This document shows, piece after piece, positions 1 through 9,932 of a DNA stretch of 64,000 nucleotides. This DNA is from Sphingomonas sp. CCH10-B3 (GTDB lineage: Bacteria; Pseudomonadota; Alphaproteobacteria; Sphingomonadales; Sphingomonadaceae): the NCBI RefSeq assembly GCF_001556185.1, contig NZ_LSIJ01000105.1, positions 62,001 through 126,000 of the forward strand, in the 5' to 3' direction. Under the pieces are notes generated by a model. The model made no database searches. It saw only the letters and a program-made list of their open reading frames with translations, and was not told the origin of the DNA. A program made the translations under genes and the position numbers. Within the stretch, counting starts at the first letter, position 1. Each line of letters opens with the position of its first letter.

Positions 1-3000
1 GAAGCTGCACGGTTCGTGGCCGCAACGGCGGGGCTCCGGCCGCCGAATACGGCACGCATGGAGCTTGAGACGATCAGCGGCGATGATTCGAACCGCCAGA
101 TGCGGCTCGCGATCATCAACGACGACATGCCGTTTTTGGTCGATTCGATCGCGGCGACAATCGGTGCGCACGACATCGCGATCGACCGCATCATCCATCC
201 CGTCCTGCCGATCGAGCGCGGCGAGGACGGCACATTCCGCAAGGTCGGATCGGGCGCGCCCGAATCGATGATTTACATCGAGATGGAGCGCGTCGATGCG
301 CGGCGGCGCAAGGCGCTGCTCGGCGATATCGACCGAAATCTGGGCGATGTGCGCGCCGCCGTCACCGATTGGCCTGCCCTGCAGGAAGCGATGGCCGCCG
401 ACGCAGCCATGCTCAACGCCAGCATCGATCCGATCGAACGCGAAGGCGGTGCGCTGTTCGACTGGTTCCTCGACCGGCATTTCACGTTGCTCGGCCATGA
501 GCGCTGGCTGCGCGACGGCGGCGCCGTCGAGCAGATCGGCATTGCCCGCAATGCCCAGCCGGTGCCGATCCTTGCCACTACCTCACGCCAGCTTGCGCTC
601 GACTGGTTCGCGGCGGGCAATCCAGCGCCGCTGCTGGTCAAGTCGAACCTGATTTCGGCCGTGCACCGCCATGTGCCGCTCGATCTAGCGATCGTGCCGG
701 TGCGCGAGGGCGATGCCATCATCGGCCTGTCGATCCACGCGGGCCTTTGGACATCGAGCGCGCTCCACGCGCCGCCGCAGGACGTGCCGGTGCTGCGCGC
801 GCGGCTGGCGGCGCTCGAAGCCAAGCTCGGTTTTGATCCCAAGGGGCATACCGGCAAGGCGCTCAGCCACGCGCTCGGCGCACTGCCGCACGATCTGGCG
901 ACTGCCTTTGATCCCGACAGCCTTGAATCGCTTGCGCTGACCTCGATGTCGCTGGCCGATCGGCCGCGCGCCGAGATGGTGCTGGTCCGCTCGACGCTGG
1001 GGCGGCACATGTTCGCGTTCGTGTGGCTGCCGCGCGACGATCTGTCGACGGTTCGGCGGGTTGCGATCGGCGACATGCTGGCCGAGGCATCGAACGGTGC
1101 GCTGCTCAACTGGTCGATCGCGCTCGAAGACGGCGTGGTGGCGATGATCCGCTACACCTTCGATCTGCGCGGCGAGGGGCGGATGCCCGAAGTCGCGCCG
1201 CTCAATCAGCGGCTGGCGCGGATGCTGCGCGGTTGGGCCCCGGCGGTCGAGGCAGCGCTTGCCGAAATGGCCGACCCGGCTCGCGCCGCGCGGCTGGCGC
1301 TGCGCCATGCCAATTGCTTCCCGCAAGCCTATCGCGCGACGAGCACCCCGGAAGAAGCTGCCCGCGACATCGTGCGGCTGGCGACGCTGGAGACGCCCGA
1401 GGCGCGTTCGGTGCGGCTCTATCGCGACGCAAGCGGCGTGCGGCTCAAGATCTATCGCTATGGCGGCGCGCTGGCGCTGTCGGATGCCGTGCCGGTGCTC
1501 GAGAATTTCGGGTTCCGCGTGATCGAGGAAGTGCCGACCGCGCTTGCCGACGAAGCCGAGGGTTTCGTCCATGATTTCGCCATTCAGGCCGGCCCCGAAG
1601 CCGTGCCCGGCGCACTCGAAGGCAATACCGCAGTGCTCGAGGCGGCAATCGCCGATGTGCTGCAGGGGCAGGCCGAAAATGATGCCTTCAACCGGCTGAT
1701 CGTCGATGCCGGGCTCACGCCGCGCGCCGTGGTGCTGTTTCGCGCTTGGTTCCGCTATCTGCGTCAGGCCGGCATGGCTTACAGCCTTGTCACCGTGGTC
1801 GACGCGCTGCGCCGTGCGCCGCATGTCGCCGCCGCGCTGATCGCACAGTTCGACGCCGCACATGATCCGCAGTGCCGCGCCGACGCCGCCGCAGCCAAGG
1901 CCGCCGTGCTTGAGGGCCTCGACAGCGTCAACGCGATCGACGACGACCGCATTCTGCGCGGGATCGGCGGCGTGATCGACGCCACGTTGCGCACCAATGC
2001 CTTCGCGCCGGCTGCTGCTGAAGCACTCGCCTTCAAGCTCGACAGCGCGCGCGTCCCCGGCCTGCCGGCACCGCTGCCGTGGCGCGAAGTATGGGTCTAT
2101 TCGCCGCGCGTCGAAGGTATTCACCTGCGCGCCGGCCCGGTCGCCCGCGGCGGCTTGCGCTGGTCCGACCGGCGCGACGACTTCCGCACCGAAATTCTGG
2201 GACTGATGAAGGCGCAGCGCGTGAAGAACGCGGTGATCGTGCCTACCGGCGCCAAAGGCGGCTTTTATCCCAAGATGCTGCCCAATCCGGCCAACCGCGA
2301 CGCCTGGCTCGCCGAGGGCACCGAAAGCTACCGCATCTTCATCCGCACGCTCTTGTCGGTTACCGACAACATCGTCGAAGGCAAGGTCGTTCACCCGGAC
2401 GGCGTGCGCATCCATGACGGCGAAGACCCCTATTTCGTCGTCGCCGCCGACAAGGGTACCGCGACCTTCAGCGACGTCGCCAATGCGATCGCGCTCGATC
2501 GCGGCTTCTGGCTGGGCGATGCCTTCGCAAGCGGCGGCTCGGTCGGCTATGACCACAAGGCGATGGGCATCACGGCCAAGGGCGCATGGGTCAGCGTCCA
2601 GCGGCATTTCGCCGAGCGCGGCGTCGATGTGCAGACCGATCCGGTCCGCGTCGTCGGCTGCGGCGACATGTCGGGCGATGTTTTCGGCAACGGCATGCTG
2701 CTGTCGAAGACGATCCGGCTGGTTGCCGCCTTCGACCACCGCCACATTTTCCTCGACCCCGATCCCGATCCGGCGGCGAGCTGGGCCGAGCGCGCGCGGT
2801 TGTTCGCGCTCGCACGCTCGTCCTGGGCCGATTACGACAAGGCGCTGATCTCGGCGGGCGGCGGCGTCTTCGCGCGCACCGAAAAGCTGATCCCGCTGTC
2901 GGAGGAAGTGCGCGCGGCGCTCGGCATCGACGCTGCCGAACTCGATCCCGCCTCGCTCATCTCGGCGATCCTGAAAAGCCCGGTCGACCTGATCTGGTTC

Positions 3001-4521
3001 GGCGGCATCGGCACTTATGTGAAGGCAGCGGCCGAGAATAATGTCCAGGTCGGTGATCCGGCCAATGATCGCCTGCGCATCAATGCCGAGGAACTGCGCG
3101 CGACCGCGATCGGCGAAGGCGCCAATCTGGGCGTGACACAGGCAGCGCGCATTGCCTTTTCGGCGCGCGGCGGCCGGACCAATACCGATTTCATCGACAA
3201 TTCGGCGGGCGTTGATTGCTCGGACAATGAGGTCAACATCAAGATCGCGCTCAATCGCGAAGTCAATGAAGGCCGGCTGGAAATCGAAGCGCGCAACGAG
3301 CTGCTTGTCTCGATGACCGACGATGTCGCCGCGATCGTGCTCGAAGACAACCGGCTCCAGACGCTCGCCTTGTCGACGATGGAGAATGACGGCGCACAAG
3401 GACTGCCGAGCTATGTCCGCCTGATCGAGATTTTCGAAGGCAGCGGTCGGCTCGACCGCAAGGTCGAAGGGCTGGCATCGAACGACGATCTGTTGCGGCG
3501 CGCGCAGGAGCAGCGCGGGCTGACGCGGCCCGAGCTTGCGGTGTTGCTCGCGACCGCCAAGCTCGCGCTGCAGGACGCGATCGAACACAGCCCGCTTGCG
3601 CATGACGAGGCGCTGAAGCCCGATCTGCACGCGGCGTTTCCGCCGGCCATGCGCGCCGGCTTCGGCACCGCGATCGACCAGCACCGGCTGCGCGGCGAAA
3701 TCGTCGCGACCAAGCTCGCCAACCGCATCGTCAATCGCCTGGGCGTGCTGCACCCCTTCGAGCTCGCCGAGGAAGAAGGCGCAGCGATGGCCGATATCGC
3801 GGCGATGTTCGTGGTCGTCGAACAGCTGTTCGACCTGCCCGCGCTCTGGGCCGAGATCGAAGCGACCGACATGCCCGAGGCCGCGCGGATCGGCATGTTC
3901 GAGGAAGTCGCTGCCGCTGCCCGGTCGCACATCGCAGATCTGCTCCGCGTATTCCGCCCGGGCACTGGCCCTGCCGATGTGCACGCGCGGATTGGTGCCG
4001 GTATCGCCGCGCTGGCCGGCAAGACGGACTCGTTGCTGCGCGACGAAGCGCGCGCGCAGAGCGATCGCATTACCCACCGGCTCGAATCGGTTGGCGCCCC
4101 GGCGGCGCTTGCGCACAAGGTCGCGCGCATTTTCGAGCTCGACGGCGCGGTCGGCCTCGCCGATCTCGGCCAGCGACTTGGTATCGACGAGGTGGTGCTG
4201 ACGGGCGCCTTCACTACGCTGGGCCAGGCACTTGGACTCGACTGGGCGCAGGCCAATGCTGCGCGCATCGTCTCGAGCGACCCGTGGGAGCGGTTGTTGA
4301 TCGCGGGTCTCGCGCGCGACTTCCAGCAGATCCGCCTCGATTTCCTCGGTCGACTGGGCACGAGCGATCCGGGACCGGCTGTTGAGGACTGGCTGACGCG
4401 CAATGGCGGGCGCGTGCAGCAATTCCGCGCTCTCGTCGACCGTGCCCGCCGGGCGAGTGCGCCCAATGCGGCGATGCTGGCGCAGATCGCCGGGCAGGCG
4501 CGCGTACTGCTCGGCCACTAG
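1..4521 (+). CDS. NAD-specific glutamate dehydrogenase, large (180-kDa) type, 5' partial
   Basis: Catalyses NAD-dependent oxidative deamination of glutamate to 2-oxoglutarate and ammonia in the cytoplasm. The reading frame is open from the first base of the window, so the N-terminus lies outside; about 1506 residues are visible against roughly 1550-1620 for the family. The N-terminal regulatory region includes IINDDMPFLVDSI. The catalytic core is recognisable around residues 715-755 with RGGLRWSDRRDDFRTEI followed by VPTGAKGGFYPK, and later by the dinucleotide-binding region near VVGCGDMSGDVFGNG. The long C-terminal helical region is intact. The stop codon overlaps the stop of the convergent PepSY gene by four bases (CTAG), leaving no room for a separate terminator. 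Family assignment is very secure. Confidence 0.95.
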   Translation, partial: EAARFVAATAGLRPPNTARMELETISGDDSNRQMRLAIINDDMPFLVDSIAATIGAHDIAIDRIIHPVLPIERGEDGTFRKVGSGAPESMIYIEMERVDARRRKALLGDIDRNLGDVRAAVTDWPALQEAMAADAAMLNASIDPIEREGGALFDWFLDRHFTLLGHERWLRDGGAVEQIGIARNAQPVPILATTSRQLALDWFAAGNPAPLLVKSNLISAVHRHVPLDLAIVPVREGDAIIGLSIHAGLWTSSALHAPPQDVPVLRARLAALEAKLGFDPKGHTGKALSHALGALPHDLATAFDPDSLESLALTSMSLADRPRAEMVLVRSTLGRHMFAFVWLPRDDLSTVRRVAIGDMLAEASNGALLNWSIALEDGVVAMIRYTFDLRGEGRMPEVAPLNQRLARMLRGWAPAVEAALAEMADPARAARLALRHANCFPQAYRATSTPEEAARDIVRLATLETPEARSVRLYRDASGVRLKIYRYGGALALSDAVPVLENFGFRVIEEVPTALADEAEGFVHDFAIQAGPEAVPGALEGNTAVLEAAIADVLQGQAENDAFNRLIVDAGLTPRAVVLFRAWFRYLRQAGMAYSLVTVVDALRRAPHVAAALIAQFDAAHDPQCRADAAAAKAAVLEGLDSVNAIDDDRILRGIGGVIDATLRTNAFAPAAAEALAFKLDSARVPGLPAPLPWREVWVYSPRVEGIHLRAGPVARGGLRWSDRRDDFRTEILGLMKAQRVKNAVIVPTGAKGGFYPKMLPNPANRDAWLAEGTESYRIFIRTLLSVTDNIVEGKVVHPDGVRIHDGEDPYFVVAADKGTATFSDVANAIALDRGFWLGDAFASGGSVGYDHKAMGITAKGAWVSVQRHFAERGVDVQTDPVRVVGCGDMSGDVFGNGMLLSKTIRLVAAFDHRHIFLDPDPDPAASWAERARLFALARSSWADYDKALISAGGGVFARTEKLIPLSEEVRAALGIDAAELDPASLISAILKSPVDLIWFGGIGTYVKAAAENNVQVGDPANDRLRINAEELRATAIGEGANLGVTQAARIAFSARGGRTNTDFIDNSAGVDCSDNEVNIKIALNREVNEGRLEIEARNELLVSMTDDVAAIVLEDNRLQTLALSTMENDGAQGLPSYVRLIEIFEGSGRLDRKVEGLASNDDLLRRAQEQRGLTRPELAVLLATAKLALQDAIEHSPLAHDEALKPDLHAAFPPAMRAGFGTAIDQHRLRGEIVATKLANRIVNRLGVLHPFELAEEEGAAMADIAAMFVVVEQLFDLPALWAEIEATDMPEAARIGMFEEVAAAARSHIADLLRVFRPGTGPADVHARIGAGIAALAGKTDSLLRDEARAQSDRITHRLESVGAPAALAHKVARIFELDGAVGLADLGQRLGIDEVVLTGAFTTLGQALGLDWAQANAARIVSSDPWERLLIAGLARDFQQIRLDFLGRLGTSDPGPAVEDWLTRNGGRVQQFRALVDRARRASAPNAAMLAQIAGQARVLLGH

Positions 4522-5621
4522 GCGGCGGCGCGGCGTTCCTTGAGCGCACGACGCCACGTCCGTGCCCGCGCCCACATGATGACGCCGGTGATCGCGAGCA
4601 GCGCGGGCAGCAATCCGCCCAGAAAGATGATCACTTGCCAGACGATCCCCATGCCGTTGCCGTCGTGGATCCGGCGCATCAGCTGCGCGATTCCGGCGCT
4701 GCCGCGATCGGCTGGCGGTGTAGCAAGAGTCCGTCCGCTCGCGTCGTCGATCACAACGACGGGGGCATCCTTCCCGGCCAGCGTAAAGCGCCACTGCGGT
4801 TTATAGTCGTTCGGCCAAGCAATCTGGGCAATGCGCGCGCCCGCCGGCAGCCGTGCGGCGGCGTCATTCAGGCTCAGCCGCGTGACCGGAAGCGGCTTGG
4901 CCCGGTTCAGCGCTGCGCGTTCGGCACTGAAGCCCATCGTCCGGCCATTTTCGCCCACCAACGGCCCGAAAAAGCCGGGGAAGCTGATCCAGGCGCCGGT
5001 CAGTGACAGGACGAACAGCGGCAGCGCGATCCAGAAGCCGAACAGATGATGCAGGTTGGCGTCGACATGCCGATGCCGCCGCCAGCGCAGCCCGCGCAGC
5101 CAGCTGCCCACCGTCGGCCACCACAGCCAGAGCCCCGAGATCGACGACAACAGCATCGCAACCCCGATCCAGCCGACGATCGCGCGACCGACGCCGGGGA
5201 TCATCAGGCTGCCGTGGATCAGGTGCATCACCATCACCGGCCCCGATCGGCTGCTCGACACTTCGAGCACGCGCGCGGTCGGCGGGTCGAGATAGATGTT
5301 GGTGCGCGGAGCAGGACCTCGGATCGCGCTTTGCTGGGGGGCGGTCTGCGCAATCACCGGATCGCCGGGATGTGCCGGCAACTTCAGGCTGGCGAGCGGC
5401 GCACCGCCGACCGCCTTGCGCGCGGCATCGGCATAGGCGGCAGGCGCCAGCAGCGTCACGCCGCTGGTCGCATAACGCGCCGGGCTCAGCAGCCGCTCGA
5501 CTGGTTCGTCCCACACCAGCGCAGCGCCGGTCAGGCTCAGGGGAATGATCAGGATCGCCAGCAGCAGCCCGATCCATTTGTGCACTTGGAACCACGCCTT
5601 GCGCAGGCCGATCTTCGTCAT
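4518..5621 (-). CDS. PepSY-associated TM helix domain protein (iron-uptake associated)
   Basis: Inner-membrane protein of 367 residues. It opens with RKAWFQVHKWIGLLLAI, the typical first helix of PepSY_TM proteins, and has further hydrophobic segments near LIHGSLMIPGVGRAIVGWIG, GFWIALPLFVLSLTGAW and a C-terminal GLLPALLAITGVIMW. Proteins of this family next to siderophore receptors are thought to help reduce or release imported ferric siderophore. The ATG at 5621 is chosen because the family homology starts there; an in-frame extension to 5678 would run into the upstream receptor gene. It begins only 13 bp after the TonB receptor stop, so the two are almost certainly co-transcribed and iron-regulated. 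The exact substrate is not visible. Confidence 0.85.
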   Translation of the reverse strand: MTKIGLRKAWFQVHKWIGLLLAILIIPLSLTGAALVWDEPVERLLSPARYATSGVTLLAPAAYADAARKAVGGAPLASLKLPAHPGDPVIAQTAPQQSAIRGPAPRTNIYLDPPTARVLEVSSSRSGPVMVMHLIHGSLMIPGVGRAIVGWIGVAMLLSSISGLWLWWPTVGSWLRGLRWRRHRHVDANLHHLFGFWIALPLFVLSLTGAWISFPGFFGPLVGENGRTMGFSAERAALNRAKPLPVTRLSLNDAAARLPAGARIAQIAWPNDYKPQWRFTLAGKDAPVVVIDDASGRTLATPPADRGSAGIAQLMRRIHDGNGMGIVWQVIIFLGGLLPALLAITGVIMWARARTWRRALKERRAAA

Positions 5622-5634
5622 TGTCTGATACTCT

Positions 5635-7767
5635 TTAGAAGCGGAAGCGGACGGTCGCGCGGCCGTTGAGCGGCGCACCGGTCGAGATGTTGTTGTCGGT
5701 GTGCGCGGTCGGGAAATAGCCCGCGTCGAACAGATTCTCGATATTGACCTGAACTTCGATCGCCTTGGTCAGCTTGTAATAGAGCGCCGCATCGACGCGC
5801 GCATAGCCGGGCAAGGTGACGCTGTTCGAGATCGAAGTGAAACGGTCCGAGAAATAGCTGACGCCCGCGCCGACACCGAAGCGCTTCGACACATTGTACC
5901 GCGTGAACAGCGACAGGCTGTGGTCGGGGACCAGCGCGACCTTGCGCCCGGCCGGCGCCGCCGCTGTCGTCTCAGTAATGCGCGCGTCCTGATAGCTGTA
6001 GCCGAAACTCAGCTGCCAGTCGGGCGTGATCTCGCCGCGGGCCTCGACTTCGACGCCGCGACTGCGCTGCGCCCCGGTCAGCACCGTCGTGCCCGCGACC
6101 GGCCCGGGCGCCCGCGTGTTCGTCCGGTCGAGCTGATAGACGTTGGCGGCAATCAGCAAGCCGGCGCGCGGCGCCCATTTCGCGCCGATCTCATAATTGT
6201 CGAACTGCTCGGGCTTGAGCGCGGCGGTCGTCACGTCGAGCGAGCTGAACTGGTCGCCCGATTGCGGCAGATAGGACCGCGCATAGCTGGCGTAGAGCGA
6301 CACCGGCTCGACCGGATGCACCACCAGCCCCGCACGCGGCGACCAGAGCGCGTCGCTGCGCTGGAAACGCTCGCCGTTGAGGCGATTGGTAGCGGTCAGC
6401 GAGAAACGATCATGGCGCAGCCCGACGAGCAGTTCGACCGGGCCGAGCTTGATCTGGTCCTGCACATAGCCTGCATAGATATCGGCATAGACGACCGTGT
6501 CGCGCTGGCCGGTCCCTGCGCGGAACACCACCGGCGGCGCCACAAAGGGGTTGGCAAGCAAGACGCTGGCGGTCAGCCCGCCGTTGCTCGTCCCCGCCAC
6601 GCCATCGAAAAAGCCGTTGAGGCGGCTCGACGTCGAATGCTGGGTCCCGAATTCGAACCCGGCGAGAAGGGTGTGATCGATCGCGCCGGTGCGCGTGCGC
6701 CAGACGAAGTCGGTCTGGCTGAGCAGATTTTCGCGGAAAGTGAAGTCCTGATAGGCCTGCACCGGCACGCGCCCGCCGCTCACGGCGCCCGAGGGGAACA
6801 GATTGCGGTAGTATTTGTCGTAATCGCCATAGAGCAGCCGCCCGGTCACGCTCAGCGCGGGCGAAAACTGGTGCGTCGCGGTCGCGCGCGCGACATTGCC
6901 CTTGAACTGCGTGCGATTGACGCCAGCCGCCCCGAAGAAGGTATCGCGAAACCCGGCGAGCGGGCGGCCACCGAGCGAGGGGATGCCGCGATCGGTGACG
7001 CGGTCGTCGTCGACATATTCATACGACAGCGTGAAGGCAGTGTCGGGGCCAGCAAACCATTTGACGACCGGATTCACGGCGGTGACGCGCCCGCCATAGA
7101 CCTGCCGATGATTGGCGAATTCCTCATGCACGGCATTGATCCGCGCCGCGACCGTGTCGCTCAGGCGGAAGTTGATGTCGCCATCGACATACCAGGCGCC
7201 AAAGCTGTCGACCGAGGCACTCGCGCCGCCGAACATACCAAGCCCCGGCGTCTTGGTGACGCGGTTGATCACCCCGCCGCCGCCGCCGCGCCCGAAGGTG
7301 AGCGCGTTGGGTCCGCGCAAAATCTCCAGTCGGTCGAGATTGTAGAGCGGGCGGTAATATTGGACGTCGTCGCGTTGGCCATCGACGAAGAAATCGGCGG
7401 TCGAGTTATTGCCGCGCAGCACGATCTGGTCGCGGTTCCCCTCGCCCTGCGCCGCAATGGCGCCGGGGACGAAGCGCAGCGCGTCGCCGATCGAGCGGAT
7501 CGCCTGATCGTCGATCTGCTGGCGCTCGATCGACGTGATCGCCTGCGGCACATCCTTGACCGGCGTCGGGGTGCGCGTGGCAGTGCTGGTCTCGGGAGTC
7601 GCGTAGCTGCTGCGCTGGCCAGTCACCGTCACGTCGGCGCGGTCGGCATCTGCATCGCCCGGTGCTGGCGTAGGCGCAGAGGCCTCGGTCGGTTCTGCCA
7701 AGGCGGCCGCCGGCGTCAGCGCCAGCGTCGAAGTTGCCGTCAGCAGTGAAATTGTGAGCAGTCGCAT
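5635..7767 (-). CDS. TonB-dependent siderophore receptor (catecholate/ferrichrome-type)
   Basis: Outer-membrane receptor of 710 residues for ferric siderophore uptake. A signal peptide is clear (MRLLTISLLTATSTLALTPA, with an ALA cleavage site near residue 25). A plug domain follows with VKDVPQAITSIERQQIDDQ, LRGNNSTADFFVDGQRDD and LEILRGPNALTFGRGGGGG, then a long beta-barrel ending in the aromatic C-terminus ATVRFRF. The plug resembles catecholate receptors of the Fiu class, but ligand choice is inference. It is first in a two-gene unit with the PepSY protein, and a Fur-box-like sequence lies about 30 bp upstream of its ATG. Confidence 0.92.
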   Translation of the reverse strand: MRLLTISLLTATSTLALTPAAALAEPTEASAPTPAPGDADADRADVTVTGQRSSYATPETSTATRTPTPVKDVPQAITSIERQQIDDQAIRSIGDALRFVPGAIAAQGEGNRDQIVLRGNNSTADFFVDGQRDDVQYYRPLYNLDRLEILRGPNALTFGRGGGGGVINRVTKTPGLGMFGGASASVDSFGAWYVDGDINFRLSDTVAARINAVHEEFANHRQVYGGRVTAVNPVVKWFAGPDTAFTLSYEYVDDDRVTDRGIPSLGGRPLAGFRDTFFGAAGVNRTQFKGNVARATATHQFSPALSVTGRLLYGDYDKYYRNLFPSGAVSGGRVPVQAYQDFTFRENLLSQTDFVWRTRTGAIDHTLLAGFEFGTQHSTSSRLNGFFDGVAGTSNGGLTASVLLANPFVAPPVVFRAGTGQRDTVVYADIYAGYVQDQIKLGPVELLVGLRHDRFSLTATNRLNGERFQRSDALWSPRAGLVVHPVEPVSLYASYARSYLPQSGDQFSSLDVTTAALKPEQFDNYEIGAKWAPRAGLLIAANVYQLDRTNTRAPGPVAGTTVLTGAQRSRGVEVEARGEITPDWQLSFGYSYQDARITETTAAAPAGRKVALVPDHSLSLFTRYNVSKRFGVGAGVSYFSDRFTSISNSVTLPGYARVDAALYYKLTKAIEVQVNIENLFDAGYFPTAHTDNNISTGAPLNGRATVRFRF

Positions 7768-7796
7768 TGGTTTCTCCCGTCGAGGCCGGGGTTATT

Positions 7797-7815
7797 GCGA
7801 CTCATTATCATTGTC
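7797..7815 (-). promoter_or_regulatory. candidate Fur box upstream of the siderophore receptor
   Basis: Read on the minus strand, the 19-mer GACAATGATAATGAGTCGC matches the classical Fur consensus at about 13 of 19 positions, including the GATAATGA core. It sits about 30 bp before the receptor start. A second small palindrome (TTGCGA-5-TCGCAA, 7823-7839) lies just beyond it and overlaps the stop of the upstream ribbon-helix-helix gene. Iron repression by Fur or Irr is inferred from sequence and context. Confidence 0.5.
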
Positions 7816-7829
7816 AACGCTATTGCGAG

Positions 7830-8090
7830 TTATTCGCAACTTTGCCGAGCGAACAGCCAGGTGCGGATCGCGCTGGCGAGGTTGGGCGGATCATTCTGGG
7901 CGATCCGCAATGCGTCGATTTCGGCGATCAGCGCCGACAAGGGCAGCGCATGCGCTGCCGCCGCCGCTTCGAGCGCGGCCCAGAACACCGGCTCAAGGCT
8001 GATCGAGGTTGCATGCCCGGCGATCGTGACGGATCGCTTGACCGGGCCGATGAATCCGCCGGGCGGGGGCGCAATTCGGTGCGCCGTCAC
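7830..8090 (-). CDS. ribbon-helix-helix domain protein
   Basis: Small protein of 86 residues, most like the RHH_4 family (short alphaproteobacterial proteins with a MetJ/Arc-like fold). The signature stretch is [25 protein letters not shown], followed by [14 protein letters not shown]. The beta strand plus two helices suggest DNA binding as a dimer, but no target is known. Its ATG overlaps the stop of the chelatase cobT gene in an ATGA arrangement, so it is probably translated from the cobS-cobT transcript. This could be a conserved operon partner or simple compaction. Confidence 0.8.
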   Translation of the reverse strand: MTAHRIAPPPGGFIGPVKRSVTIAGHATSISLEPVFWAALEAAAAAHALPLSALIAEIDALRIAQNDPPNLASAIRTWLFARQSCE

Positions 8091-9922
8091 CGCGGCGCCG
8101 CGTCGAACAACCCCGCCAATTGTTCGATCATCGTGCCGCCCAATTGTTCGGCGTCCATGATCGTCACGGCGCGGCTGTAATAGCGCGTTACATCATGCCC
8201 AATACCGATCGCGCAAAGTTCAACCGGCGATCGCGTTTCGATCCAGCCGATTACCTGCCGCAAGTGGCGCTCCAGATACGATCCGCTGTTGACGCTGAGC
8301 GTCGAATCATCGACTGGCGCGCCGTCCGAAATGACCATCAGGATCTTGCGATCCTCGGGCCGCGCGATCAGCCGGGCATGTGCCCACAGCAAAGCCTCGC
8401 CATCGATATTTTCCTTGAGCAGCCCTTCGCGCATCATCAGCCCGAGATTGGGCTTGGCGCGGCGCCACGGCTCGTCGGCCTGTTTGTAGAGGATGTGGCG
8501 CACGTCGTTCAGCCGCCCCGGTTGCGGCGGGCGTCCGGCGGCGAGCCAGGATTCGCGCGCCTGCCCGCCCTTCCATGCGCGGGTGGTGAAGCCCAGAATC
8601 TCGGTCTTGACCCCGCAGCGCTCGAGCGTGCGCGCGAGAATGTCGGCGCTGATCGCCGCGATCGAAATCGGGCGGCCGCGCATCGACCCCGAATTGTCGA
8701 TCAGCAGCGTGACGACCGTGTCCTTGAATTCGGTATCGCGCTCGACCTTGTACGACAGCGACTGCATCGGATTGACGATCACCCGGGCCAGCCTTGCGGC
8801 ATCGAGCAAGCCTTCGTCCTGATCGAAATCCCAGCTGCGGCTTTGCTGCGCCATCAATCGCCGCTGCAACCGGTTGGCGAGCTTGGTGACTGCGCCCTGC
8901 AGATGGACAAGCTGCTGGTCGAGATAGGCGCGCAGCCGGGCGAGTTCCTCGGGATCGCACAGTTCGGTCGCGGCGATTTCCTCGTCGAACGCCTGCGTCC
9001 ATGACTTATATTCGAACTGCGGCGCGAAATCGTTGAACGGGCGATTTGGCCGCACCGGCATCATCCCGTCGTCGCCTTCGTCGCCGGGTTCACCATCGGC
9101 CTCGTCGAAGCTGTCGTCGCTCTGCTGAGTCGATTCGCCTTCCTGCTGTTCGGAATCGCGCGATTCGCCGCGCTGCTCGACGTCGCCCTGGCCCTGTTCG
9201 CCCGCGTCGTCGCTGGGATCGCCTTCGTCCTGCGTCTGGTCGTCCTGACCTTCGTCCTCGTTGCCGCCCTCGTCCGCCTCGTCGGGCAGAATATCGCCTT
9301 CGACGAGATCGAGGTCCTGGAGCAGCTTCATCGACAATTGCGCAAATGCCGCCTGATCGTCGATCGCAAGGCCCAGCGCGTCGAGATCGCCGCCCGCTTT
9401 CTCCTCGATCCAGTCACGGACCAGCGCGAGACCCGCAACCGCGCCTGCCGGCGTCTGCTGCCCGGTCAGCCGTTCGCGCACGATCAGGCTGACGGCCGTC
9501 GACAGCGGCACTTCATCGGCGGTCCGTGCCCGCGCGATCGGATCGCTACGCAGCCGCATGCCGAGCGCGGTTTCAAGGTTGTCCGTAATGCCCTGATAGC
9601 CGCGCGACCCGAGCGCCTCCACCCGCGCGCTCTCAACCGCGTCGAAGACCGCCCGCGCGACCGCTTCCTGCGGCGCACCCTTCAGGTGCAGCGCGGTGTC
9701 GTGGTGCTTGAGCCGCAGCGCAAAGCCATCGGCAAAGCCGCGCGCCTCGGCAACCTGCTCGGGCGGCAGGCCGCGCGCGGGCATCGGCACCTTGATGTGC
9801 TTGCCCGATTGCGTCGGCGCGTCGGCGGTATAGGCAAGCTCGATCTCGGGCTCGTCCGCCAGCGCCCGCGCGGCGCCACCGAGAACCGATTTGAAGCGAT
9901 CGAGGGGCGTTTCCTGCGCCAT
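8087..9922 (-). CDS. cobT: aerobic cobaltochelatase subunit CobT
   Basis: VWA-domain subunit (611 residues) of the ATP-dependent cobaltochelatase, which inserts Co2+ into hydrogenobyrinic acid a,c-diamide together with CobS and CobN. The N-terminus [16 protein letters not shown] fixes the start at 9922. A very acidic linker rich in Asp, Glu and Gln occupies roughly residues 210-310. The C-terminal VWA domain carries the metal-ion adhesion motif [10 protein letters not shown]. cobS lies directly upstream with an 11-bp gap. The matching CobN is on the island some 31 kb away. This CobT differs from the nucleotide phosphoribosyltransferase also called CobT at 29891-30907. Confidence 0.95.
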   Translation of the reverse strand: MAQETPLDRFKSVLGGAARALADEPEIELAYTADAPTQSGKHIKVPMPARGLPPEQVAEARGFADGFALRLKHHDTALHLKGAPQEAVARAVFDAVESARVEALGSRGYQGITDNLETALGMRLRSDPIARARTADEVPLSTAVSLIVRERLTGQQTPAGAVAGLALVRDWIEEKAGGDLDALGLAIDDQAAFAQLSMKLLQDLDLVEGDILPDEADEGGNEDEGQDDQTQDEGDPSDDAGEQGQGDVEQRGESRDSEQQEGESTQQSDDSFDEADGEPGDEGDDGMMPVRPNRPFNDFAPQFEYKSWTQAFDEEIAATELCDPEELARLRAYLDQQLVHLQGAVTKLANRLQRRLMAQQSRSWDFDQDEGLLDAARLARVIVNPMQSLSYKVERDTEFKDTVVTLLIDNSGSMRGRPISIAAISADILARTLERCGVKTEILGFTTRAWKGGQARESWLAAGRPPQPGRLNDVRHILYKQADEPWRRAKPNLGLMMREGLLKENIDGEALLWAHARLIARPEDRKILMVISDGAPVDDSTLSVNSGSYLERHLRQVIGWIETRSPVELCAIGIGHDVTRYYSRAVTIMDAEQLGGTMIEQLAGLFDAAPR

Positions 9923-9932
9923 TATGCGGGCG

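Noticed and set aside
685..4794. Very long open frame (1369 codons) on the minus strand opposite NAD-GDH
   Set aside because: It is a codon-bias shadow of the high-GC glutamate dehydrogenase gene. Its translation is Arg/Ala/Asp-rich with no family resemblance, and the plus-strand product is unmistakable.
5701..7749. 682-codon plus-strand frame opposite the siderophore receptor
   Set aside because: Shadow frame; the receptor on the minus strand has signal peptide, plug and barrel intact.
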